64,000 bases of DNA from Circinella minor (GCA_016758965.1 JAEPRB010000092.1:1-64000), one strand, 5' to 3'; shown: positions 51,138 to 63,136, counted from the stretch's first letter. Notes: a model not told the origin generated them from the letters alone. Numbers and translations: made by a program.

Positions 51138-52746
51138 CTACCACGTGTCAGTATCTTCACCAGCGTCGGTTTGCCTTAATGAAAAATCCGTTCGATGGAC
51201 TGGGTGCTTTGCGATGTCAGCCAATACAAGTTTATTAAACGCTTCCACTATAGTTGAAGAGCACTCAGAACTAAACAAAATGAGCATACTTCCATCTATA
51301 GCACCCCAAAAATAGAGAAAGAAAGGATGGAAAATGTTTTCTATTTACCGTTTAATATCATATTCTGGCATCGATAAAAACGCGTGATCAAATAATGGTG
51401 TGTATAAGAATTGGCGCCACCAACATTCTTGATTGGTTCTTTCCATCTTGCTCGAACGCCACAATAATATCCTATAATACGTCCATCAATCAGTACATTC
51501 AAAACGTTCCAATAACATACACTTCAAAACTTCCCCATAACATACATGTGATGGACGCCAGTTCGTATATATTCAACCCCGTCTGGAACGTGATCATATG
51601 AAAATAACAACTGTCGCAGCTTTTTAAGAGCATCCAAACCATCACAATGGTGTATGTAAGCTATAATACGTGATTCCAAGACCGTAAGAGCGTATGGGAA
51701 CTTGAGAGATCGGATTGAGCCTTGAATAAGAGCCTTATTCCATGATGAGAACCGTTTACTTGAAAGATCCAACGACCCGCCATCACCGCTATAGCAATAT
51801 CAAATCATCGAATTAGTACTCCCAATAATAAATCCAATATCAATATTGTCTCACAAAACAACATGAACATACAAATGGTCATTTAAACATTCAATCTTTT
51901 TGATTTCTGAACCAAGCGAATTATACTTTCGCAACCATTCTAATAAAAGACTTGGACTTGAGATCTCATTTGCACTCTGGCCGATATTGTCACTGTTACT
52001 ACGACCTGAGGATACGTTGTCACTATTCCAGTTGGTATTTGTACTGATATTGAAACTGGGTTGGGTCACACTGTTATTTCCTTGGGGTTGTCTGTTTTCA
52101 TTAAAAACATTTTTGCTACCATTTTTATGTGCTGATTCTTGATGGGTTGTGTTGCGACTGCTACTGGCAGGGAATTCATCACTATGTTCAGATCTGTTGA
52201 GCACGGTGGCAAAGAAGAGCTCCTTGAAAGCTTTTTTAATCTCCACCCGAATTGATCGCTCTCTTGTTCGTGTAAATCTGCATGGAGGTGTTTTCGTTTC
52301 GAAGTAATACGTTGAGCGGACACTTTCTATGAGATAAATAGTTTTCAATTATTAGCAAAGTGTTGGATGTGAGTATATGAGCATATTAGAAGTTACAGAG
52401 CTTCTATACTTACTTCTTTGATATTACTTGTGATTTGCTCCCAATTGATATATTCTTTATTTGTTATTCCCTGTAAAGAAATAGTAAATGATCAGAATTC
52501 TCGAATTAAATAGCCAGTGTTTGGTTTTATCATATTAATTATGCTAGAAGTGAATACCTTAATTTGAGTTCATTCCAATGCACCAGTGAACTCACGGATC
52601 ACATGCCGTTTGACATTATCAATTGTTATGTCTTGCACAACGTCAATACCGTTAAAAATGTTTCTATTGTCTTTCATAAATTTGGAAAGATTCAGAGATT
52701 TTGCACCAGCATTGACTTTTTTTTGAATATAGTCGCTTTAAGACAT
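51138..52746 (-). pseudogene. Decayed transposon-borne gene, family unknown
   Basis: Exons read from an ATG at 52744-52746: SDYIQKKVNAGAKSLNLSKF, FNGIDVVQDITIDNVKRHVI, then (GT-AG) GITNKEYINWEQITSNIKE, then KVSAQRITSKRK, a Ser/Asn-rich linker, LLLEWLRKYNSLGSEIKKIE, DLSSKRFSSWNKALIQGSIR, RIIAYIHHCDGLDALKKLRQ and a last exon ILFSSECSSTIVEAFNKLVL ending at 51138. Lesions: TAA at codon 3 (52738-52740), TGA at 52570-52572 in a TGG-like position, a frame change near 52240-52270, and TGA at 51524-51526. Introns stay in phase around these, so the gene was once functional and probably encoded about 440 residues. No known domain seen. Possibly an accessory factor of the element; similar families appear to be repeated in Mucoromycota (recollection, untested). 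Confidence 0.5.
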
Positions 52747-55190
52747 GACGTGAAAAAATAAGGGAAGGGAATAAAACGCGTTTTTTCTTGTGCTGGGTTT
52801 TACTTACACATGAATATTATGGCGAGGGGCTAAAAAATGATTAATTACTTTTCTTTTGTGTTGAGAAAAAGAAAAAGAGCAGTTTTAGCAGTAGAAATGG
52901 GAGAGAAAGCGATTTGGTTGAAATATGACCACTGTACAACCGTGTTTTTGTATAGAAGAGTGCCACTGAAATAATAAGCCATAAGAAGCAGGATTTAGTG
53001 GCATCCCACGAATTCTCTATCACTCCCCAATCTCAACAAGAATGTATTCGTCACATAGGCAGCGCCATATCATCCCATCATTTACAAGTATCTTCCACCA
53101 TACCATATATTATTATAAAGATTACATCAAATGGTAAAGAATATAAAGCAATAAAATATAAAGTAATTCATTTTTTTTTCATATATAAATATATGTCATA
53201 ATAGTTACAATCTTCAGTTTATTTCTACAGTAATAACAGTGGGTTCTCTGAATATGGTAAGTTGTTCAGCCAGTCAGCACTATGCCATTAATGCATTTTA
53301 CAGAAAATGCCAACTGTAGAAAGCTATTAGCATTTATACATTAGAAACGAATCCTTGATATTTTAATATAATACTGCCTGTATATACAATGGAATAAAAG
53401 TGTAAGTGAATCTGTGGTACATATGCTTCCCTACGCATACTCTGCATCTTTTTTACGGTTATTATTTTGTTTTTTGTTATAAAGAACCTTCTCTCTTCTT
53501 TTTTTTTCTTTTTTCTTTCAAGGGTGGAATGAATGAGCGAATTGGGAGGTTTATTGATTAAATCTGGCTTACAGAATTAGATATGAATTAAGTTCCTAGA
53601 CCAAGTTTGTGATAATATTACATGTACACATAATACTCACTAAAAACCAAGAAAAAGCATTAGAAACATTAGATAATCTAATATACAGTGATTTTTTACT
53701 ATTTTCCGTTTGCATCAATTGACTCTTATAGTTCCCAAGTCAAACCAACTGAAAAACAAGAATTTTTCACAAATACCAATAGCTGCTAAATCCATACAAT
53801 ACATAATTCATTACTTTCAACAATCTTAAATAACTAAATAAACTAGAAATTGCACTTTATTTAAATTCCAAAACAATAGTTCATTAATAACCGTTATTAG
53901 CCTACTGCATATATACACTCAAATGTTGATTAGATTGGATCGTCTAATATGCTACACACACAATGCTCACTACATAGTGTAAATAAATAAAATTCATACT
54001 TATCTTAAAAGTACACTATCAGCCAGCTAGGAAAATCAGGAGCTACATTACACGGACATGTTACGACCACAAGAAGTGGGAGATAACATGCGGGCGCACG
54101 CACAAGGCCAGGTAACCACTAGCATAAGTAGTGGTCAGGTATTCCTGACGCCGTTGCTCCTCAATTTTGAAGGAAGCGTAGCATTCAGAACTGCGAATAC
54201 ACGGACATGATGCGACCACAAGAAACAAGCGGGAGACAACATGCGGGCGCACGCACAAAGCCAGGTAGCCATACTATATCTTCCTGATTCCGTTGTTCCT
54301 CCATGCTACACTGGAAAACACACCAAGATTAAGAAGAGTAAACTACTACAGGCACTGTACTTGACGTCCTACATAACATAGTCCAAATATGCAACACTCA
54401 TATCTATCTAACATAGAACAGAAGAAAGTGGTATCTGAACAAGTCACCAAGGTTACCTGTTTTGTAGTACCCATTGTTTGTTTACTCCTTAATTGCTGCA
54501 GCCAAGAATTCCATTTGAACCTTAGAAGGCGAAATTGACTTGTTTAACCCATAGTTCTGCAAGTTCGTCAAGTAATCCAAAGAATTAAAAATTCTGATCA
54601 GTAATAATAGCTTCGAATTAATCAACGTTCGTAGCAGGAAGATTCTTTTTGCAATAACATCGGGAACTATTTTACCATATTTGAAACTTGAGATTTCTTA
54701 ATGATCGACATATATTATACTGTACGTAGAATACAAATAACTTTATCAGCTGTTCAATCGTAAAACGTGAAAATAAGATAAGTTTTACAAAATTTCATTC
54801 GAATTCTGCTTACCAATAATAACAACTTCAGTTTTGTAATTTTTAACACCATCGTTATTTCCAATGTTGCTAGATAATTATTGTTAGAAAGGTTTGAGCA
54901 AATTAATATTATTAAGCATAATGATTCACTTTTTTTCTTCAAGTTAATCTGATAATAAAAGATAACATCTACGTACCAGCTTTCGTGACAAAATTAAATG
55001 GTTAACTGAAAAGATGGCTCTGGTAGTATAAGTGGGGCCAAAACAAAAAAAAATTGCCCGACGAGAAAGAAGGCGAGGGGATTGTGTATTATTCTGTTCA
55101 ACGTTGTTAGATAATGGCGAGGAAGAAGAAGAAGAAGAAGAAAATGATGATGACGATGCATCATTGCTTTGCTGATAATTATCATTATTT
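52747..55190. other. Element interior without a recognised gene
   Basis: Non-coding or unrecognised part of the 11.5-kb element. Contains the GC-rich tandem repeat at 54051-54302 and an acidic-codon-like (GAA)n run near 55120-55142. Short open stretches have no family resemblance. Confidence 0.45.
54051..54302. repeat. GC-rich 149-bp direct repeat, two copies
   Basis: Copy 1 begins CACGGACATG at 54051, copy 2 at 54200. Both contain CGACCACAAGAA, a GGGAGA(T/C)AACATGCGGGCGC stretch, the shared CACGCACAA, CCAGGTA(A/G)CCA, and a CCGTTG(C/T)TCCTC tail. The unit is much richer in GC than anything around it. No structure or coding role is obvious. Confidence 0.8.
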
Positions 55191-58100
55191 CTAGTACATA
55201 CGTATAGGATTTCTTGGTATAGCCACTGGTAGAATGATAGGTGTATGCTTTTGTATAGTGGGTGTATAATACGGAAATGTAATTTTTTGAGCTCTTATAA
55301 TATCATTGCTATCTAAACGAGGTATTTTCAGCGCTGCAGGTGATTTTGCATCTGGGATGTGACGCTTTCGAGTTAATGAACAAAGATCTTTCTGCAGAGA
55401 TTCAAGTGACTCTTTATAATTTTGCTTTGTTTTACTAATATTTTGAAAGTTTTTCCAGACGTTATAATAGCTTCGCAGATGCTCCGGTGTTTTGTAAAAG
55501 AAGTTTTTGCCATCGACAAATGTGGACCAAATCTCCGCAAATTCTTCAAAATCAGGCATTCTATGATTCATATAACTCTCACTAAATTTTGTCTTAAGTG
55601 TATCGTTGAATTTGTCACGCTCGGCCTGGGTTTGCACTGGCAAAATTGGATGCACAACTCCTTGGCGTCTTGCGATAAATTTATGTTGAGCACCAGCAGT
55701 TTGTAACGTCGAGCCACATAAAATAACTAATGTTGCCAAATCGGAAGATGATGTATACTGCCTTACTGGACTGTTGGCTGTGTGGTCGATTTGTTTAATG
55801 CCATATAGTTTTAACACAGAGCTAGGAAGTTGCCCAATACCAAAAATTTCATCGGATGGTGCAAGTTGAGAAGCATATCTATGAACTCCAACTTCATTGT
55901 AAATATACTCAAGTCCAAGCTTTTCGCGCATTTCGTTGATATGTTGTGTGAGCCAAGGCTCATAATGACCTTTGTGAACTCGACCATCTCGGTTAATTGT
56001 TCCAACCTAAAAAATATAATACAATTATTAAGCATGCACTTATAAGGCTTGGCCCTTCTTTATTGTCTATATATCATAGCACCTACATCAATGTTATGCC
56101 GTAATCGATAGTCTGCGAGTACTGCATCTGTTAACTCAGGACTAGCCCCAAATGAACCGAACTTTCTGATTATATTCTGATGTATGCCTCCTTCTAAAGA
56201 ATTTGTCCCTCTACAACAGCGATACAGTGGTAATCCATCTCTATCTTTTCTCATGTGGAAGTAAAATAAAAATCCTGGTGGATCTGAAACCTGTCCTTCA
56301 TGAATCGATTTGAGAATGTTCTTTGATTGTTTCCATGCTTCATTATCAAATAATGAACACCCAGTTCGTGCACATTTTAGAGGACCGTATATTTCAAAAA
56401 GCTGTTTTACTTTAGGATAAAGCTTTTCGGGAGGAGGAATGGTTCCTAAAAAAACATCTCTTACTGTTACAATTTCCACTGATGAGGCCAATTATGTTTT
56501 TTTTTTTTACTTACGTTTTACTCTACGAAATAGCCAGCGTGGATTCTTGATTAACTTTTCATTCCAAGTGATTCCTTGCTTAAGCAAAACAGTTTCTACT
56601 CTTTTTTATCATCTTCATCGACAACGAAGAGCGCATCCCGTAATCTACGTGAAAAATCATTAGCAAGCCCATGTCTACGCGGTACCTTAATTTGGTCCAT
56701 AAGATGGAAAACATCTTTGATAATCCTTGACCTTATTGGTTCGGTATGCTCATATTGAGAAGGAAGGGAAGAAAACTCTGTACGCCCATATTCGCTGCTT
56801 TTGACTTTCACTTCTGATGATTCTACACATTGCTGTATTTGTGCTTGATCATTATAAAGTATATCATCGACTACATCGTTATAACTATCGTTGCGCTGTT
56901 CAACATTTTGTTCATCTTTATGAAGTAAAAATAAAAATAAGTATGTGGCATCAACAATTTGTAATGTTGTTTTTATTTATACCTTCGTCTGTTGTGTTTT
57001 CACCTTGTGTGAATGTGAATTGTTTCACCTCGACCGGGTTCGCTGTTCGAAGATCAGATAGCCTTACTGCAATTTGAAATGGTACTTCACCATATTCAGA
57101 AAGAGGTTTCGATTGTGAATCCATTACACCTGGTATTACTACCTGTTTTACAGTGATAATCACTTGTGATGCTGTTACTTTCTTTCTATTACATTTATCT
57201 TGTTGGCAACTAACTTCACCATATGCTACAGCTTCAGTCATATGACCTGGGCTGTATGAAATACTTGTTCCTAGTATATATATAAATATTAACGTTATAA
57301 AATACACCATACTTATATTGAAAAGACGTAATTGTTATATATTAATATATACCTTCATTCACAGAGTTTTTTATTTTCTTTCCTACTACTTGTTTTTGCT
57401 TTACATTATTATATATTTCCAAACCAGCCCACGCATCAAGGGCAGCATACTCTTTCTGTGCTGTATATAATCCAATAATATTACTCCAATCACTGCACCT
57501 TACATTATCATCTTTTGGGAGAAACGTTCTAACATCTTAGCACAAATATCCGATAATCTTATTCGCTGTGTGCTGATGAGTCCTCGCTCTTTGCAGAGTG
57601 CTGCAACATCGTTATGCACCTCTATAACTCACCGAAAAATCGCGCTCGATTTTTTTAAGGTCTTCTTGTATCTTTCGTCCAACTTTGATGATCTTTGAAA
57701 TGGAGAGAACTTCGTTTAATGATGGTGGTAACTTATGAATCTTCCCAAGACAATAAATGTCAATATTCCTGCTAGTAACAATTTGTGTGGTGCCAATTCT
57801 TCCAGGCCCATATCCTTCAATAACTGGTCATTCACATTCAAAACCTACTACCAATTCTTTTTTCTTATTCGTTCCTTCAATTTTTACTTGATCCAACAGA
57901 TCCTTAGCAGCTGCTTCCATATCATCTGCCTCTTGAAAATAACATATTTGCACTTGGTCTCCGGGTATCATCAACTTGGGATATTTACTGTTATCAATTA
58001 CAGTTCCAGGATCAGGCTTGTCTACTGGTTTAACATCTGATTTTAATGAAGGAAACACACTCTCCAATAAGTTTTTATCCCCCCTAACGTTATCTGTAAA

Positions 58101-59671
58101 GAAAATTTGAAATTGAGAATGCTCATAGAGATCAAGTGAACGGCGCAATACATCAAATGCATATTTAAGGTGACTGATAGATTTGGTTGGGACAAGAAAC
58201 TGAACCCGCACTTCTTCATACTCGTTCAAAACCGTGTATAAGGCTGTAAATGTTGGCGTGCCATCAACCTTGCCCATGAGTTTGATGATTTTAAAGCTAT
58301 GATCAACTTTCATCATCTGTTTATCGAGAAGGTGAGAAATTTCTTCAGTATAAGTTGTATAAAATGATCTGAGATATTGGGCAGAAGGGATAAAACCAAC
58401 ATAACCTTTAGCATCATTAAATGAAGAGAACGGTACGATACTTTTGTTTGGTTTGAGCATCATTTTTATAGTTGGATTTTCTTTTAGAAATGCAGCACTA
58501 TTCAGGTACTGAAATTCTGATCTGGAATGCCTTAATGCATGTAATTCGACTAAGAGCTTGTGAAATCGTTTAGGACCCACCGAATTCTACATCAATGGTC
58601 GTAACATATCACCAACTACTTTTGATAGTCCACCACGTTGAGTGAGATAAGCTGGATATTGACACTGGAGAAATTTGGGTAGCTGTCGTATAATCTTTTC
58701 ATCATTAGCCATAAATGAAGCACCACACTGTTCACCCTCACATTCGTAACGTGCTGATAATATATAAAATAAACTTGAATTATACTCGAGTTAATATGCC
58801 ATCACAATTGTTTCCATCTTTTCAATATGAAATGTTTCTTATCGCTTACTCTGTTATATCCACCACTCGACGACATCTATTGCCATAACCTTTCGATTTC
58901 AAGGAATACTTTTTGCAAGTTGGACAGTTCAATTTTTTGTTGTAATCTTTAATGAGTATTTTTGGATTCCAAAGAAAAATTCGCGGGATATAAGAAACGT
59001 TGGGATTTAGATCTTCATGGAGAGCAAAATAAGGATCCTTGGGGTATATCCAAAACGTCCTTTGTTTGTATTCATCAGGGTATCGTTGTGCTGCAACACG
59101 TTTTTGAACTTCCTTGAGATATTTTTGTATAGCTCCTAACTCGGTTTGTGTTGAATTATTACTATTTGTTTCGTTCCCATTTCTGGATCCTGTACCTGTA
59201 AACTCGAGTTCGAAGTCTTCGGTACCATCCCCTTCCGTGTCCTTTTCAATATTATCTATATCGTCGATGTCATCATATACGTTTTCGCTTAAAACGCCAT
59301 TATCGTCTTCCACATCGGTAATACAGAAGAAAGCATTTCCCCGAGAGGTGTTTCACTACTATCCTCTTCTTGCTCTGTATTAGTCCCAACATCCACAGGA
59401 GCAGATGTTGTAAGAAGTACTGATGGTGCTGATAATGACGCTGTATTTTTTTCTACTGGAGTGGATGATGATGCCGCTCCCTTTAGAATAGAACTGTACA
59501 AGGGCTTTTTTACCTTTGTCAGCTGTCAAAGTGAAAGGATGCTCGTTATTGATAGTATTCTTTGTTTTATCGCTAGTAAAAGACAAGGTTGTTTGTCTAC
59601 CACCAGTATTATTATTTTTGGAGGAGGTTCCTGTTTTTTTTCCGCGATCCACTTTGTTTTTGTTTTGGCAT
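55191..59671 (-). pseudogene. DDE transposase with embedded DEDDy 3'-5' exonuclease, inactivated
   Basis: Read 5' to 3' on the minus strand from an ATG at 59669-59671. Order: Ser/Thr/acidic tail; a cysteine-bearing domain (RTFWIYPKDPYFALHEDLNP, LNCPTCKKYSLKSKGYGNRC) resembling what I recall as DUF6729; MKVDHSFKIIK with a candidate first Asp (58302-58304); VRVQFLVPTKS; FFTDNVRGDK with a second Asp (58092-58094); an RNase D-like exonuclease (GFECE motif I, KVGRKIQEDLKKIERDF motif II, EYAALDAWAGLEIY motif III); then LYRCCRGTNSLEGGIHQNII with a candidate catalytic Glu (56192-56194); and a Lys-rich C-tail ending at 55191. Damage: frame changes near 59640, 59480 and 59330, a phase break near 58750-58850, TAG at 58587-58589, TGA at 57828-57830 and a frameshift near 57525. 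Motif I has Glu where Asp is usual. Confidence 0.65.
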
Positions 59672-60009
59672 GATACTGAAATAAGCTAATTAAAGTGAAT
59701 GGCAGACAAGGTGATTGTTAGAGTTATGTAAACGCGTGTGTAAAGTAGTAACAAGTTTAACTATGAACTCGAAACAGCGAGAAACAATAAAGTTTTTTAG
59801 AGAGAGAGGGTTTCTATTCAATAAACTTATTTCTGATTGGCTCAGAAGCCCCATTCATATTACCCGAACTCTTTTTTTTAATATTCTTAGTTTATTTTTA
59901 CTGCTATCATGGTTGTCGACACCACCACTGATGAGAGAATTGTACTTTTTTAAAACTATATGGATGGAAAGGCGTTGCAGACATCAATTATAAGAAAAAG
60001 ATAGGAAAA

Positions 60010-61195
60010 AAAAAAAACAGAAAAAGAAAAAGAAAAAGAAAAAGCAGCCTAAAGATTGCACCAGCAGCGATAATGTTACTTCACGTTCTCCTCGTGGTCC
60101 ATACAATACCAAAAATGACATCAAAGCTGTTAAAATAATCAACTTATTACAGGCATGTCAATTAAACTAGCTGCATGCAAAGGTATTTGCCTTATTCAGC
60201 TTCCAAACGACGAGTATACAATAGTGGAATGAATTATACAACAAAGGTGAACAAGAAGGATTTCCTGGCTCGATCAAAAAAGACTGATGCTAAATCAAAG
60301 ATTAATGACGATCACGCTGCTTTTATCTTTAAAGAACCGCCATAAACAACCAACAATCTGTTGTAACGATATTACCGATTTACTTCGTCAGTATTTTAAA
60401 GGTTTAACCATCATCAGCCCGCGCTGTTAACGATCCTGTGAGCAAGAAATGTCATCTCACCTACACCACATTCTGTTCGGCACCTTATTGCCCGTAATGA
60501 TGATACAATCGTTTTGAAGTGGTATGAATCTGTGTCAGCCTGGATATCATATCACTTGGGATCGACTTCTTTTCTGATTGTGTTTTCATTGATGAGGCGG
60601 GCTTTAATAGAAACATGCCTCGCTCTCATGGTTGGTCTATAACGTTGAAGAACCATGCAAGATCACTGAAGCGACAAAAGATCCAAAATGTCAGTATACT
60701 GGGAGCCACCACTGCTCATGATATCATTACTTTGTCCATACGAGAGAAGTTTGTGCACCAACAACTAAAAAAAAAAAACTGATGGTCCAACAGTCAAAAA
60801 AGGAACTACCGGAGACTATTTTATTGACTTTATTGAACAAGTCTACTTGCCCATGATCTCCCACCATACTATCGATCTCCTCTTGTTATGAACAATGCTG
60901 CTATTCATCAAACAGTTGATGTCAACGATTGGGTTACAGAACACGATTTTGAGATTATTTACCTTCCACCATTATAGCCTTCCTTTTTTAAACACCATCA
61001 AGGAATCTTGGTCAAAATTTAAAGATGTCGTCAACAGGAATCCTGACTCCTCTGTAAGACTTAATAAGCCAACTTAAGCCATCGCATTAAAAGAGCATCA
61101 GAGAGTACATTTTTCCGCAAAGACTGTCAAACTTGGATTAAGCATTCGCTGACATTTTGGGATCGTTGTTTAGCAGAGGGGAAAAAAGAACTATA
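60010..61195 (+). pseudogene. Tc1/IS630-type DDE_3 transposase relic
   Basis: Fragmentary plus-strand frames. N-terminal SRSPRGPYNTKNDIKAVKII; then the catalytic core VFIDEAGFNRNMPRSHGWS (first Asp at 60591-60593), IQNVSILGATTAHDIITLS, GTTGDYFIDFIEQVYLPMI, MNNAAIHQTVDV where the second catalytic Asp is Asn (60891-60893), IYLPP interrupted by a stop and frame change, and LNTIKESWSKFKDVVNRNPD with the Glu (61003-61005). Motif order and FIDEAG, NNAAIH, YLPP, KESW spacing identify the DDE_3 superfamily. Several stops and frame changes plus the lost Asp make it inactive. It lies 140 bp from the right terminal repeat and is divergent from the DDE/exonuclease gene; whether it belongs to the same element or is a nested insertion cannot be decided here. 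Confidence 0.72.
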
Positions 61196-61334
61196 AAAAT
61201 GTATTAGTAGTATTGTTGGATATATAAGTAAATTTATAAATACGTAACATATATATCATGTTCTATTTTTGGAGCATACGTATTCATTTTGTTAATGGAT
61301 AGCTGATTCATTTGGCATAGGCCAACATGAAATC

Positions 61335-61454
61335 GTATAGCTCATTTTCGATGAATGAAACCAGTTTTGGCTTTATTCATATTATGACTCACTTTTTTAA
61401 AAACCATGGCTCATATTCATTTTGAATACGTAGTAAAATTTAACTTCTAACGCT
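61335..61454 (-). repeat. Right terminal inverted repeat
   Basis: Reverse complement of the left arm: outer block at 61436-61454, inner GAAAATGAGCTATAC block at 61335-61349, with GAGCCATGG and GTGAGTCAT words between. About 18 bp longer than the left arm because of small insertions. Confidence 0.78.
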
Positions 61455-61492
61455 GTAATGCATAATTCCTTTGGTTTAATTAAGACTCCCCT

Positions 61493-61510
61493 CATAACTT
61501 TTTTGTTATG
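61493..61510. repeat. Perfect 6-bp stem hairpin with T6 loop
   Basis: CATAAC, TTTTTT, GTTATG. Lies just outside the right terminal repeat and 190 bp before the CCS start. Could be chance in AT-rich DNA. Confidence 0.5.
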
Positions 61511-61699
61511 GGCCTAAAAAAGAAAAAGATGGCGGCATTTATTTTTTTTTTCTTGCGAAACTTCTAACGAGATTTGTCCCACCCAATAGACCAGCGTCCC
61601 CCAACGTATTTGTAAGCAAAACGCGCACAAAAGAAAAGAAAAAAAAAAGAAGAATAATCAAGGGTTTTCTTTTCATTTTTTCATTTTCAATTCTAAATT

Positions 61700-62867
61700 A
61701 TGCCTTCACCTACACCAAAGAAACTATTCAAGGTAAAGTGATAATAACTACCTTATTCATTGTATATTTGTTTAATCAGACTTCTCTTTCCATGGGTTTC
61801 CCTCCCTCATTGAATATATAAACTTACGTTAGACGGAGTTCGCCGTCGAAATGACCTGTCAATCATGTGTTAATGACATTGATAAAGTCTTGAAGCAATT
61901 TCCTGGTAAAATATCTTATTATAAAATGTTTTCTCTAATTATACTACTTTTTTTTTTTTTTCTATTATTATGAAGAAAAATGAATAATAGTATTCATGGC
62001 GGGGATCGTCTTTTTTTTTTTAAAAAAAAAAAAAAACTTATATTATGATTGTTTATATTGTATTAGAAATTAAAAAGTTTGATATTGACCTTGACGATCA
62101 ACGAGTCATGGTAGAAGGCACTAGTATGTTTAAATATATATATATATTTCAATTAATAATAAATAAAAATAATAATAACTAATATATATATCCTATCTTT
62201 ATCTATAGTGGCACCCTCCCAAATATCTCGAGCACTCAAAGATACTGGTCGTACCGTAATTATTCGTGGTCAAGGTGTTTCGGATGGTCAAGGTCATTCA
62301 GGTGCTGCTGTTTGTATCTTTGATATTTATGGTAGTAATCCATCCGAAACTTTACCCAAAGGAACCAATGGTCTTGCACGCTTTGTACAAATCGATGAAG
62401 AAACATGTTTAATTGATTTAACAGTAGAAGGATTAACACCAGGTGAACATGGTGTTCATATTCATGAATTAGGTGATATTTCGCGTGGATGGTTATCTAC
62501 AGGCGATCATTTTAATCCTACCAATGTAGATCATGGTGATCCAGAAACAGGTCATGTGGGTGATTTGGGTAATGTTCTTGTAGATGAAAATGGATGGGGT
62601 GATTTAGTCATTGAAAGTACGCGTGTCAAAGTATGGGATATCATTGGTCGTAGTATGGTGATTAGTCAAAACAAAGATGATTTGGGTAAACAAGGAACAA
62701 AAGAATCCAAATGGAATGGTAATAGTGGTCCTGGTGTTCTTTGTGGTATTATTGCAAGAAGTGCAGGTGCTTTTGAAAATATGAAAAAGATTTGTGCTTG
62801 TTCTGGTAAAACTTTATGGGAAGAAGCAAGAATTCAACAACAAGATAAAAAAGTGTCTACTTTGTAA
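61700..62867 (+). CDS. CCS1: Copper chaperone for Cu/Zn superoxide dismutase
   Basis: Delivers Cu(I) to Sod1 and catalyses its disulfide. Four exons (61700-61732, 61833-61905, 62067-62123, 62209-62867), about 273 residues. Domain 1: ATX1-like, EMTCQSCVNDIDKVLKQFP with the MxCxxC copper site. Domain 2: SOD-like, GLTPGEHGVHIHELGDISRG, GDHFNPTNVDHGDPETGHVGD, GRSMVISQNKDDLG; several but not all SOD1 copper ligands are kept (HIHE and DHF sites), as is usual for CCS. Domain 3: GVLCGIIARSAGAFENMKKI followed by CACSG, giving the CxC motif, then a short polar tail. All three domains together are diagnostic. The exons are in phase and the start is the first in-frame ATG; the leader before it is CT/T-rich. 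Located 245 bp from the transposon end. Confidence 0.96.
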
Positions 62868-63095
62868 AAGAAATTTTATAAAACTTCTCCCTTTCTCTAC
62901 ACCATACCCTTCAATTCTCTCTCTCTCTCTCTCTCTCTTAATATATTGTAAAATCTTCAACAACCCCTCCGCCCCCCCCCTCTCCATTTTTTTGACTTAA
63001 TTCACTTTTTTTTTCTCGTATATAAATATATAAATATATACTTATATATAGGGTTTCTTTTTTTATTATGTTTGATATATGTGCATTGAAATTGG

Positions 63096-63136
<41 letters not shown>

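Larger units (their letters stand above)
49978..61454. mobile_element. 11.5-kb TIR-bounded multigene DNA transposon, decayed
   Basis: The two ends are inverted copies. Outer block: AGCGTTGGAAGTTAAATTT at 49978-49996 against AGCGTTAGAAGTTAAATTT read backwards from 61454 (18/19). Inner block: GAAAATGAGCCATACAATTT from 50065 against GAAAATGAGCTATACGATTT from 61349 (18/20). Intermediate GGGCCAT/GAGCCAT blocks lie in the same order between them, so the repeats extend about 110-120 bp with small gaps. The interior holds an intact small gene (50186-50829), a decayed gene (51138-52746), a GC-rich tandem repeat, a DDE transposase/exonuclease pseudogene (55191-59671) and a DDE_3 transposase relic (about 60010-61195). 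No matching target-site duplication is evident next to the outer block, so exact termini are uncertain. I know of no named family with this gene set. Confidence 0.68.

Noticed and set aside
61996..62010. GGGGATCGTCT in a CCS intron matching the end of the pogo-like element
   Set aside because: Only 11 bases match, with no partner terminus or TA flank; treated as chance.
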